This document shows positions 1 through 5,505 of a stretch of 11,913 nucleotides of DNA, piece after piece. The stretch is from Sedimentisphaerales bacterium (lineage in GTDB: Bacteria; Planctomycetota; Phycisphaerae; Sedimentisphaerales; SG8-4), in NCBI GenBank assembly GCA_016928975.1, contig JAFGJR010000325.1, forward strand, positions 1-11,913. Direction: 5' to 3'. The notes below the pieces were generated by a model. It worked only from the letters and a program-made list of their open reading frames with translations. It was not told the origin of the DNA and did not search any database. Each line of letters opens with the position of its first letter. Positions within the stretch are counted from its first letter, which is position 1. The position numbers and the translations under genes are program-made.

Positions 1-73
1 CAGGTTTCGACCCGTGTTTCTGGGGCAAAACCAGGGATCAGGTCGGCCGAGCCGGACTTTTGTCGTGGGCGTC

Positions 74-89
74 AAACAAAGCCAATCGG
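74..89 (+). repeat. Short dispersed repeat, copy 1 (AAACAAAGCCAATCGG)
   Basis: First of three exact copies of the 14-nt core AAACAAAGCCAATC, followed by GG as in copy 2. The next copy starts 52 nt later, so the reading frame differs between copies 1 and 2. This argues for a DNA or RNA repeat rather than a peptide repeat. Confidence 0.75.
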
Positions 90-124
90 CGGATGGCGGA
101 TTGAAGACGGGGGAGGGCTCCTGC

Positions 125-141
125 GAAACAAAGCCAATCGG
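125..141 (+). repeat. Short dispersed repeat, copy 2 (GAAACAAAGCCAATCGG)
   Basis: Second exact copy of the core, preceded by G as in copy 3. The interval back to copy 1 is 38 nt and forward to copy 3 is 85 nt. The longer interval contains two tandem hairpins. Confidence 0.75.
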
Positions 142-156
142 GGAAGCGTCAGGTAG

Positions 157-198
157 CACCCCCGCCGCCGGGGGTGATCCCAGCCGAGGGCGGCTGGG
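157..198. repeat. Tandem GC hairpins between repeat copies 2 and 3
   Basis: There are two adjacent perfect hairpins with the same geometry. One is CACCCCC/GGGGGTG (157-163 with 170-176, 6-nt loop). The other is CCCAGCC/GGCTGGG (179-185 with 192-198, 6-nt loop). Only two bases separate them. No T-tract follows on either strand, so they are not typical intrinsic terminators. Confidence 0.6.
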
Positions 199-223
199 CT
201 ACATGGTCGATGACCCGGCGTGT

Positions 224-238
224 GAAACAAAGCCAATC
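224..238 (+). repeat. Short dispersed repeat, copy 3 (GAAACAAAGCCAATC)
   Basis: Third exact copy of the core, followed by TC instead of GG. It lies 99 nt after copy 2 and is followed by GC-rich palindromic sequence. The window starts only 73 nt upstream of copy 1, so further copies may lie outside it. Confidence 0.75.
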
Positions 239-268
239 TCGCGCCGCTTCGCGGAGAGGCCCAAATGC

Positions 269-296
269 GATGAGCGGCCGCGAACGACCGCTCATC
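269..296 (-). terminator. 9-bp inverted repeat, possible weak terminator of the permease
   Basis: GATGAGCGG (269-277) pairs perfectly with CCGCTCATC (288-296) across a 10-nt loop. It lies about 125 nt beyond the permease stop, in the direction of minus-strand transcription. Only a short T run (ATTT) follows on that strand, so the terminator role is an inference; it could equally belong to the repeat region. Confidence 0.3.
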
Positions 297-420
297 TAAG
301 AACGACGCATGGGCGTCTGGTTGCAGAGTGTTACCGGGCGTTTGGTTTTCGGTGCTCTGTTCACCCGTGTAGACGCCGTTCCTATGAGCGTTATTGCAGG
401 TCGGACGAAAGAACCCCTCC

Positions 421-1761
421 CTATGGTGTGGGTTTCTCGCCGTTCGGGTTCATTCCGAGCGCGCCGGTGACCATGTAGACCACGACGCCCAGCCCCAGCG
501 CGACGGCCAGAACGATCAAGCTGATTGGCTTGACGGCCCTGGCGTAGTTGATCGAGCTGTAGATCAGGAACAGACAGACGCCGCTGAAGATCAACGGCGT
601 GATTGGATAGCCTGTCACCCTGTAAGGCCGCTCCACGCCGGGCTCCTTGAAACGAAGCACGATCACCGACAGGGACGTCCCCAGGTAGAAGGCATAGACC
701 GCCGCCGCGGTGTAGAGAATCGCGTCGATATAGCTGCCGAAGGCCAGGATCAAAGCCAATGCGATCAGGCCCTGGACCGCCAGCGCCCGGACCGGCGTGC
801 CGGTGCGAGGATCCCAGCGGCCCAGGGGACGGAAGATCCGGTGATCCTCCCCTACGGCGTAGGAGATTCGGGCCCCGGTGAAGATCAGGCCGTTGACCGC
901 CCCGAGGGCCGAGATGCACACCAATGCGCTGATCAGGCGCTTGCCCACCTCGGGAAAGACCGTCCCGATCGCGTCGCTGGCCACCGCGTCCGATGTCGCC
1001 AGAGCTTTGTAGCCCAGCGTGTAAAGGAACGCTCCATTGGCCAGGACGTACAGAGCGATGACCGCCGTCGTGCCGACCACCAAGGCGCGGACAATGTTGC
1101 GCCGGGGGTCCTTGACCTCCGCGGCGACGTAGGCCATCTCGTTCCAGCCGCCGTAGGTGAACAGGACGAGGATCAACGCCACGCTGGCGGGGAAGGAGCC
1201 CACCTCCGGCGATGTCCCGGCCCCACGAGGCGCCGCGACGGCCACTCCCACGATGGCCAGCAGACCCAGCGCCTTGGCGGTCGTCAGGAGGTTCTGCGTC
1301 CACTTGCCTTGCTTGACGCCAAGGATGTTGATGATGGTCAAGACCAGCACGGCCGCGCCGGCAAAAAGCCGCTGGCTGACGCCGGGGTAGGTCGCCAGGG
1401 GATCGTAGATCGCCCGGCCGTACGTGGCGAAGGCGAAGGCCATGATCGCGATGTCGCCCGGCCGGACGACCGTGAGCTGCGCCCAGCCGAACAGGAAGCC
1501 CGCCCACCGCCCGTATGCGCGGCTGAGGTAGACGTAGTCGCCCCCTTCCCTTGGATACGCCGTCGCAAGCTCCGCGTAACTGAGAGCCCCGGCCAGTGAG
1601 AGCAGCCCGCCGACCACCCAGATCGCCAGGACGCCCCACCACGAGCCGGCCCCTTTGGCGATATCCGGCGCCATCTGGTAGATCCCGGCGCCGATGATGA
1701 TCCCCACGATGATGCACGTGGAATCGAACAGTGACAGCTCTCTCTTTGGGGTCTCTCGCAT
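421..1761 (-). CDS. APC-superfamily amino acid permease
   Basis: Predicted 446-residue inner-membrane secondary transporter of the amino acid-polyamine-organocation superfamily, likely taking up or exchanging amino acids. The N-terminus has the family glycine-rich unwound-helix motif (GIIIGAGIY, about residues 18-26). A later segment, FTYGGWNEMAYVAAEVKDPRRN, matches the conserved LAT/SteT-like block with its cytoplasmic EVK-P-RN loop. About twelve hydrophobic helices span the protein, and the length is normal for the family. I chose ATG 1761 because AGGAG (complement of 1769-1773) lies 7 nt upstream; a TTG at 1767 is in frame but too close to that site. It follows the HAD gene on the same strand after a 104-nt gap, so the two may or may not be co-transcribed. 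The substrate cannot be read from sequence. Confidence 0.9.
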   Translation of the reverse strand: MRETPKRELSLFDSTCIIVGIIIGAGIYQMAPDIAKGAGSWWGVLAIWVVGGLLSLAGALSYAELATAYPREGGDYVYLSRAYGRWAGFLFGWAQLTVVRPGDIAIMAFAFATYGRAIYDPLATYPGVSQRLFAGAAVLVLTIINILGVKQGKWTQNLLTTAKALGLLAIVGVAVAAPRGAGTSPEVGSFPASVALILVLFTYGGWNEMAYVAAEVKDPRRNIVRALVVGTTAVIALYVLANGAFLYTLGYKALATSDAVASDAIGTVFPEVGKRLISALVCISALGAVNGLIFTGARISYAVGEDHRIFRPLGRWDPRTGTPVRALAVQGLIALALILAFGSYIDAILYTAAAVYAFYLGTSLSVIVLRFKEPGVERPYRVTGYPITPLIFSGVCLFLIYSSINYARAVKPISLIVLAVALGLGVVVYMVTGALGMNPNGEKPTP

Positions 1762-1768
1762 CAGCAAG

Positions 1769-1773
1769 CTCCT
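1769..1773 (-). promoter_or_regulatory. Ribosome binding site deciding the permease start
   Basis: AGGAG on the minus strand, 7 nt before ATG 1761. It is only 1 nt from the alternative in-frame TTG at 1767, so it favours the shorter protein. Confidence 0.6.
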
Positions 1774-1865
1774 ACACGCCCGCTCAGAGTCAAACTCGTA
1801 CTACAGTCTCTTCAGAATGGCCCGGCGACAATTCACTCTCGTCAGTGGTGTCTGCGCGATCCTGG

Positions 1866-2471
1866 TTACATCCGCACCCCCAGCGCTATCAGGTCCTGCT
1901 CCACCTGCGCAAGGCTTTCGTACACGATCCCGCGCATGCCCGCGCCGCGAGCGCCGTCCACGAACACCGGTTTGTCATCGATCAGGACACACGCACCTGC
2001 CGGCGTCCCAAGCTTGCGGGCGCTGATCTCGTAGATCTTCTTTTCCGGTTTGCAGGCGCCCTCGGCACAGGAGAAGATCGGCACATCGAACATCTCGTAG
2101 CGCAGCTCGAGAAAGAAGTCCATCGCCGGGGCCTCCGTATTCGACAGCAGGGCGGTCCTGTACCCTTTCGTGCGCAGCCGTCCTGCCAGGGTGAAGACCT
2201 CGTCGCGTGGCGAGTACACCGCTCGGAAGGCCTGGCCCCATAGTGATGGCGCTCGCGGCAACGGCCGGCCGAGATCGCCACATACCTGCCGCCAGAACAG
2301 CTCTTCGGAGATCGTCCCCCTCTGAAATGCGTCCCCGCGCCGGCTGTGGACTCGCGTGTACTGCTCTGCCGGCACACCCAGCGCCCCGGCGCAATAGTGC
2401 ATCAGCGGCGACGCCGGATTGTCGATCAGGACGCCGCCCCAGTCGAACAGAACCGCCTCTATGTCCTGCAC
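1866..2471 (-). CDS. HAD-superfamily hydrolase (subfamily IA-like)
   Basis: A 201-residue soluble protein of the haloacid dehalogenase superfamily, probably a phosphatase on a small sugar-phosphate or nucleotide-like substrate. Visible motifs: I, LFDWGGVL with nucleophile Asp10; II, LLSNT (Ser110); III, Lys141 in CKPEKK; IV, LIDDKP with Asp165/Asp166. A helical cap of about residues 20-95 fits the C1-cap type. The second Asp of the usual DxD motif is Gly12, as in YihX-like and related 'D-x-G-(G/N)-V' members, so general acid/base catalysis may differ from classical phosphatases. The start is GTG at 2471, with AAGGAG (complement of 2477-2482) 5 nt upstream. It precedes the permease on the same strand. 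The family is clear; the substrate is unknown. Confidence 0.88.
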   Translation of the reverse strand: MQDIEAVLFDWGGVLIDNPASPLMHYCAGALGVPAEQYTRVHSRRGDAFQRGTISEELFWRQVCGDLGRPLPRAPSLWGQAFRAVYSPRDEVFTLAGRLRTKGYRTALLSNTEAPAMDFFLELRYEMFDVPIFSCAEGACKPEKKIYEISARKLGTPAGACVLIDDKPVFVDGARGAGMRGIVYESLAQVEQDLIALGVRM

Positions 2472-2755
2472 CGTCGCTCCTTATTCACAACGGCCCTTGA
2501 CCTGCGAATCAGGACGATACAGCCGCCCCGCGGCCCCTTCAACCATTTTCCTGCTCTGGAACGATCCCAACAGATTCCTCGACGGCGCGCGAAAGAAGCG
2601 GATATTGCCGTGTGGCGATGCGGCTTACACGTATTACAATGACCGCGCCCGGCTGTCGCGGCCACGATTGCAGCGTTGAGGGTTGCACCCGCCAACGGAA
2701 CGTGGTAGGTTCAGGGTGTTTCGAAGAGACAGTCGCCCAAAGGAAGGGGTGAAGT
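2472..2755. other. Divergent intergenic region with nested inverted repeats
   Basis: This 284-nt region separates the minus-strand HAD gene from the plus-strand nucleotidyltransferase operon and should hold both promoters, though I could not pick convincing -35/-10 pairs. Near the operon there is a nested structure: CCACG (2662-2666) with CGTGG (2701-2705), inside it CGTTG (2674-2678) with CAACG (2693-2697), and inside that GGG/CCC around TTGCA. It could be an operator or a leader hairpin. Confidence 0.4.
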
Positions 2756-3514
2756 ATGGCTGAGATCCATCATACGTTGAGGCTCGACGGCACTCGTGAG
2801 GCAGTCCGCGCCCCGCTGAAGCTCCTGAGTGAGCAGCTCCACGACGGTCTGCATGACAACCTGCGAAGCGTGACGGTCGTCGGCAGCAGCCTGACGGAGG
2901 ACTTCAAGCCGGGGGTCAGCGATATCAACACCGTGGTCGTCATCGACCGGCACAGCGCTGCCGCGCTGACCCTGGTCGCGTCACTGGCCAAATCGCTGCG
3001 CAAGCAGAGACTGGCGGTCCCGCTGCTGGTGACCGCTTCCTACATCGAGCGGTCGCGAGACGTCTTCGGCATCGAGTTCCTCGACTTTCAACTGGTCCAC
3101 GAGACGATTCTCGGAGACGATCCGTTCGCCTCGCTGACCTTCGAGAAGAAGAACGTCCGGCTTCAGTGCGAGCGCGAGCTCAAAGCGATGCTCGTGAAGA
3201 TGCAGCAGGGTTATCTCCTCGTCGGCGGGGACCCGCGGTCGGTGCGCGAGGAAGTGATCGCCGGCGCCAAGGTCCTGGCGCCGCTGGCGCGCGCCATGCT
3301 GTGGCTCAAGGACGTCGAGCGGCCGAAGACGACGACGGCCTCGCTTCGCAAGGCGGCAGAGCAGTTCAACGTCGAGCTGGATGCGGCCATCGAGGTGGAC
3401 CGGTGGCGGCACGAGAAACGACGACTGACCGCCGCGGAGATCGAGGCCGGCTTCGAGGATGTCTACGCCGCCGTAGAGAGCCTGGCCCAGGTCATTGATG
3501 AGCTGGAGCTGTAG
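2756..3514 (+). CDS. Nucleotidyltransferase-fold protein with altered active site
   Basis: A 252-residue protein with a pol-beta-like (minimal) nucleotidyltransferase domain in about residues 35-115 and a helical C-terminal part of about 125-250. The diagnostic block is VVGSSLTEDFKPGVSDINTVVVI. It has the G-S pair (43-44) and the first metal-binding Asp (56), but the second acidic position of the D-x-D is Asn58. A possible third acidic residue is in GIEFLDF (107-110). Loss of the second Asp suggests weak, altered or absent transfer activity; a nucleotide-sensing role is an inference. ATG 2756 follows an AAGGAAGGGG purine tract. It is the first gene of a three-gene operon, with only 2 nt between its stop and the TPM gene's ATG. 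No transferred group or target can be assigned. Confidence 0.72.
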   Translation: MAEIHHTLRLDGTREAVRAPLKLLSEQLHDGLHDNLRSVTVVGSSLTEDFKPGVSDINTVVVIDRHSAAALTLVASLAKSLRKQRLAVPLLVTASYIERSRDVFGIEFLDFQLVHETILGDDPFASLTFEKKNVRLQCERELKAMLVKMQQGYLLVGGDPRSVREEVIAGAKVLAPLARAMLWLKDVERPKTTTASLRKAAEQFNVELDAAIEVDRWRHEKRRLTAAEIEAGFEDVYAAVESLAQVIDELEL

Positions 3515-3516
3515 GT

Positions 3517-4362
3517 ATGCGTAAGAATCTGCTGATCCTCTCGGTCGCGACCATGTTGCCGGCCACGCTCGCCGCCGCCAGGCTGGCGGTGCCGAACCTG
3601 CCCATGCCCCAGGAGTACGTGGACGACCTCGCCAACGTGATCACCGCCGAGCAGAAGCACTCGCTCAACGCCATCCTGCAAGAGCTGGAACAGAAAACGG
3701 GAGTCCAGTACATCATCCTGACCGTCGAGACCACCGGCGGCATCCCCATCGAGGAGTACTCAATCGAGCTGGCCCACAATCGGTGGAAGCTCGGCCAGAA
3801 GGACAAGGACAACGGCCTGCTGTTCGCGATAGCCGTCAAAGACAGAGCGTATCGCTTCGAAGTCGGCTATGGCCTGGAAGGGACCGTCACCGATCGGTTC
3901 GCCGGGCAGATCGGTCGCGACGTGCTTGTGCCGTACCTCAAGAAAGGCCAGTACAGCGAGGGCATCTACGAGGCGAACCTGCGAATCGTGCAGAGGATCG
4001 CCCAGGCGGAAGGCGTGCAACTGACCGGCATGCCGAATCTGCCGGCCGCGACGGCCTACAATCCCGCGATTCGCACGCTACAGCCATGCTGCGGCTTTCT
4101 GATTCCGCTGTTTCTGGCCTTGATTATCTTCGCCGGCATGGGCCGAGGCGGCCGCGGGGGCGGAGGCTGGTGGTGGCTCCTGTTGCCGTTCCTGTTCCAT
4201 CGAGGGGGCGGTTACGGCTACCGTCGGCCTTACGGACCGTTCGGAGGTGGATTCGGCGGATTCGGTGGGGGCTTCGGCGGAGGCATGCGCGGCGGATTCG
4301 GGCACTTCGGCGGCGGGGGTGGCGGTGGATTCGGTGGCGGAGGCGCCGGCGGACATTGGTAA
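3517..4362 (+). CDS. TPM-domain (YgcG/Psb32-like) exported membrane protein
   Basis: A 281-residue envelope protein. Residues 1-20 form a Sec-type signal peptide without a lipobox Cys. Residues 30-165 are a TPM domain (formerly DUF477), with the block DLANVITAEQKHSL, then KDKDNGLLFAIAV and RFEVGYGLEGTVTD, as in YgcG and plant Psb32/TLP18.3. A hydrophobic segment follows (about 192-207), then a second short one (218-227) and a Gly/Phe-rich low-complexity tail to the C-terminus (228-281), common in bacterial TPM proteins. TPM domains have been linked to phosphatase activity and membrane-complex maintenance; the role here is inferred. It starts 2 nt after the nucleotidyltransferase stop and ends 31 nt before the LemA start, so translation of the three genes is probably coupled. 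Confidence 0.88.
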   Translation: MRKNLLILSVATMLPATLAAARLAVPNLPMPQEYVDDLANVITAEQKHSLNAILQELEQKTGVQYIILTVETTGGIPIEEYSIELAHNRWKLGQKDKDNGLLFAIAVKDRAYRFEVGYGLEGTVTDRFAGQIGRDVLVPYLKKGQYSEGIYEANLRIVQRIAQAEGVQLTGMPNLPAATAYNPAIRTLQPCCGFLIPLFLALIIFAGMGRGGRGGGGWWWLLLPFLFHRGGGYGYRRPYGPFGGGFGGFGGGFGGGMRGGFGHFGGGGGGGFGGGGAGGHW

Positions 4363-4382
4363 ACCTGAGGTTCTGCAAGAGT

Positions 4383-4387
4383 GGAGG
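4383..4387 (+). promoter_or_regulatory. Ribosome binding site fixing the lemA start
   Basis: GGAGG 6 nt upstream of ATG 4394. It rules out the 49-codon in-frame extension that would otherwise reach back into the TPM gene. Confidence 0.7.
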
Positions 4388-4393
4388 TCGATC

Positions 4394-5071
4394 ATGTCGC
4401 AAGCAAGAATGAGAACCGGATATGCCGGACAAGCAGGCTCGTTGGTGGCCATCGTCATCGCAGTCGTCGGGCTCCTGGTCCTTATCGGGATCGTCTTCTT
4501 CGCCGTCTACATCCGCGGCTACAATCGCGCGATTCATCTCGATCAGGTGACGAACGAGGCCTGGGCCAACGTCCAGGCTCAACTGCAACGGCGATTCGAT
4601 CTCGTCGGCAACCTCGTCGAAACCGTCAAGGGCTACGCCACCCAGGAAAAGGAGATCTTCGAGACCGTCGCTCAGGCTCGCACGAAGTATTTCCAGGCGG
4701 AGAAGGCCGGCAGTGTCCAGGGACAGATCGACGCCTCCAATCAGTTGGGGTCCGTGCTCTCGCGATTGCTCGTGCTCCGCGAAGCCTATCCGGAGCTCAA
4801 ATCCAACCAGAACTTCCTGGCCTTGCAGGACCAACTGGAGGGCACGGAGAACCGCGTCGCGGTGGCGCGCACGCGATACAATGAGACCGTCCGCGAGTTG
4901 AACGCCTACGTTCGCTCGTTCCTGGGCTCATTCTTCGCCGCCCGCGCCGGCGTCGAGACCAAGCCCTTCTTCGAAGCCGCCCAAGGCGCCGAAACCGCCC
5001 CCAAGGTGGACTTCTCCACAAAGCCCCCCGCCGCCCCGGCCCCACAACCCGCGCCGCAACCTGCACCCTGA
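4394..5071 (+). CDS. lemA: LemA family membrane protein
   Basis: A 225-residue LemA-family protein with one N-terminal transmembrane helix (about 16-40) and a long helical-bundle domain. Conserved family blocks are seen in order: NEAWANVQAQLQRRFDLVGN, LVETVKGYA, RYNETVRELN and the ETKPFFEA segment. The usual Pro of 'LIPNLVE' is Gly72 here. A Pro/Ala-rich tail (211-225) follows the fold. The open frame extends upstream to 4247 inside the TPM gene, but GGAGG at 4383-4387, 6 nt before ATG 4394, fixes the start. LemA proteins often sit beside TPM-domain genes, and this pairing supports a joint envelope role; the biochemical function of LemA is not established. It is the last gene of the operon. 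Confidence 0.92.
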   Translation: MSQARMRTGYAGQAGSLVAIVIAVVGLLVLIGIVFFAVYIRGYNRAIHLDQVTNEAWANVQAQLQRRFDLVGNLVETVKGYATQEKEIFETVAQARTKYFQAEKAGSVQGQIDASNQLGSVLSRLLVLREAYPELKSNQNFLALQDQLEGTENRVAVARTRYNETVRELNAYVRSFLGSFFAARAGVETKPFFEAAQGAETAPKVDFSTKPPAAPAPQPAPQPAP

Positions 5072-5494
5072 TCGCGTTCGTAGTGACGCCGCAAGACGTT
5101 TCTGGAGAGAGTTCATCCGCAGCGCGTGTCCCGGGATGAAGACGCCGAGCGCTCGCATGTCATTCCGGCGAAAGCGGGAATCCATTCTTCTGTTTGCCAT
5201 AGAGGTCGCTGACGACATAGAACATAGAGTAGGTAATTGAGCCATCCCTTAAGTCCATGATGTCCGTACAAGGAAAGCGGAGCGCGAAACGAACGGTCTC
5301 CTTGCCCTATTTCCTTTGCTCGGGAACCAAATCCCAGCTACGATATTATTAGCTTGATTGCGCGTGATGGTTGTGGAGGCCAAGAAATGACTCCGAACAG
5401 TATACCTCACTTGCCCCAGCAGAGGGGAGACACGTGAGGAATATAGGGTACGAGATGTATAGGTCTGCTGACGTACTCGGTCGGAACACCGCGA
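5072..5494. other. AT-richer intergenic region before the TIR-like gene
   Basis: This 423-nt stretch contains no long gene. A 7-bp inverted repeat, TTCATCC/GGATGAA (5112-5118 with 5134-5140), lies 41 nt after the lemA stop and could slow or end transcription, though no T-tract follows. A palindromic repeat is at 5158-5184. From about 5185 on, base composition drops visibly and resembles the following gene. An AT-rich tract near 5341-5352 (GATATTATTAG) could supply a -10 element, without a clear -35. Confidence 0.5.
5158..5184 (+). repeat. Solo 27-bp palindromic repeat (REP/dRS3-like)
   Basis: Outer TGTC and TCCA flank a stem ATTCCGGC / GCGGGAAT around a GAAA loop, with one G-G mismatch in the stem. 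It is the same unit as both arms of the pair at 8411-8482. It resembles the very widespread bacterial repeats whose chance translation reads like 'PAKAG' or 'RRKRES'. The ATTCC-N10-GGAAT layout also recalls the neisserial dRS3 repeat. Confidence 0.7.
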
Positions 5495-5505
5495 ATGACA
5501 GATGA
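5434..5505 (+). CDS. Possible 23-residue leader ORF overlapping the TIR-like start
   Basis: A GTG at 5434 preceded by AGAGGGGAG, with about 4-5 nt spacing, opens a 23-codon frame that ends at TGA 5503-5505. It therefore overlaps the ATG of the next gene (5495) by 11 nt in another frame. This purine tract is the best ribosome binding site near here, better than the one before ATG 5495. The peptide has no recognisable motif. It could be a translationally coupled leader or chance. Confidence 0.25.
   Translation: MRNIGYEMYRSADVLGRNTANDR

Larger units (their letters stand above)
1..420. other. Gene-free repeat and hairpin region
   Basis: I see no credible gene here. A 154-codon open frame runs from 14 to 478 on the plus strand, but it is rich in Arg, Gly and Pro, has no recognisable domain, ends inside the antisense permease and is mostly repeat sequence. 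The region holds three copies of a 14-nt repeat (74, 126, 225), two adjacent GC hairpins (157-198) and a 9-bp inverted repeat (269-296). It lies downstream of the minus-strand permease, so it would be transcribed as that gene's 3' flank if transcription continues. Confidence 0.7.

Noticed and set aside
74..238. Repeats as a CRISPR array
   Set aside because: The repeat is only 14-17 nt, spacers are 38 and 85 nt and contain hairpins, there are only three copies and no cas gene is present.
14..478. 154-codon open frame at the left end with peptides VKQSQ and ETKPI twice
   Set aside because: Its recurring peptides are translations of the DNA repeat read in two frames; it has no domain and it runs into the antisense end of the permease gene.
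751..765. CAAAGCCAAT-like match inside the permease and a CAAAGCCAGTC match at the prfB frameshift site
   Set aside because: Partial matches inside coding sequence explained by the protein and by the CTTTGAC slip site; they lack the full 14-nt core.
2600..2660. TAATAC-like sequence on the minus strand as the HAD promoter
   Set aside because: No acceptable -35 at proper spacing; too weak to list as a promoter.
4150..4362. G-rich plus-strand tract as a regulatory quadruplex element
   Set aside because: The G runs are explained by Gly codons of the low-complexity TPM tail typical of this family; no independent evidence for a DNA or RNA role.
3783..4412. Arg-rich 209-codon frame overlapping the TPM gene
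   Set aside because: A frame-shifted shadow of the TPM gene and its Gly-rich tail; no domain and no separate ribosome binding site.
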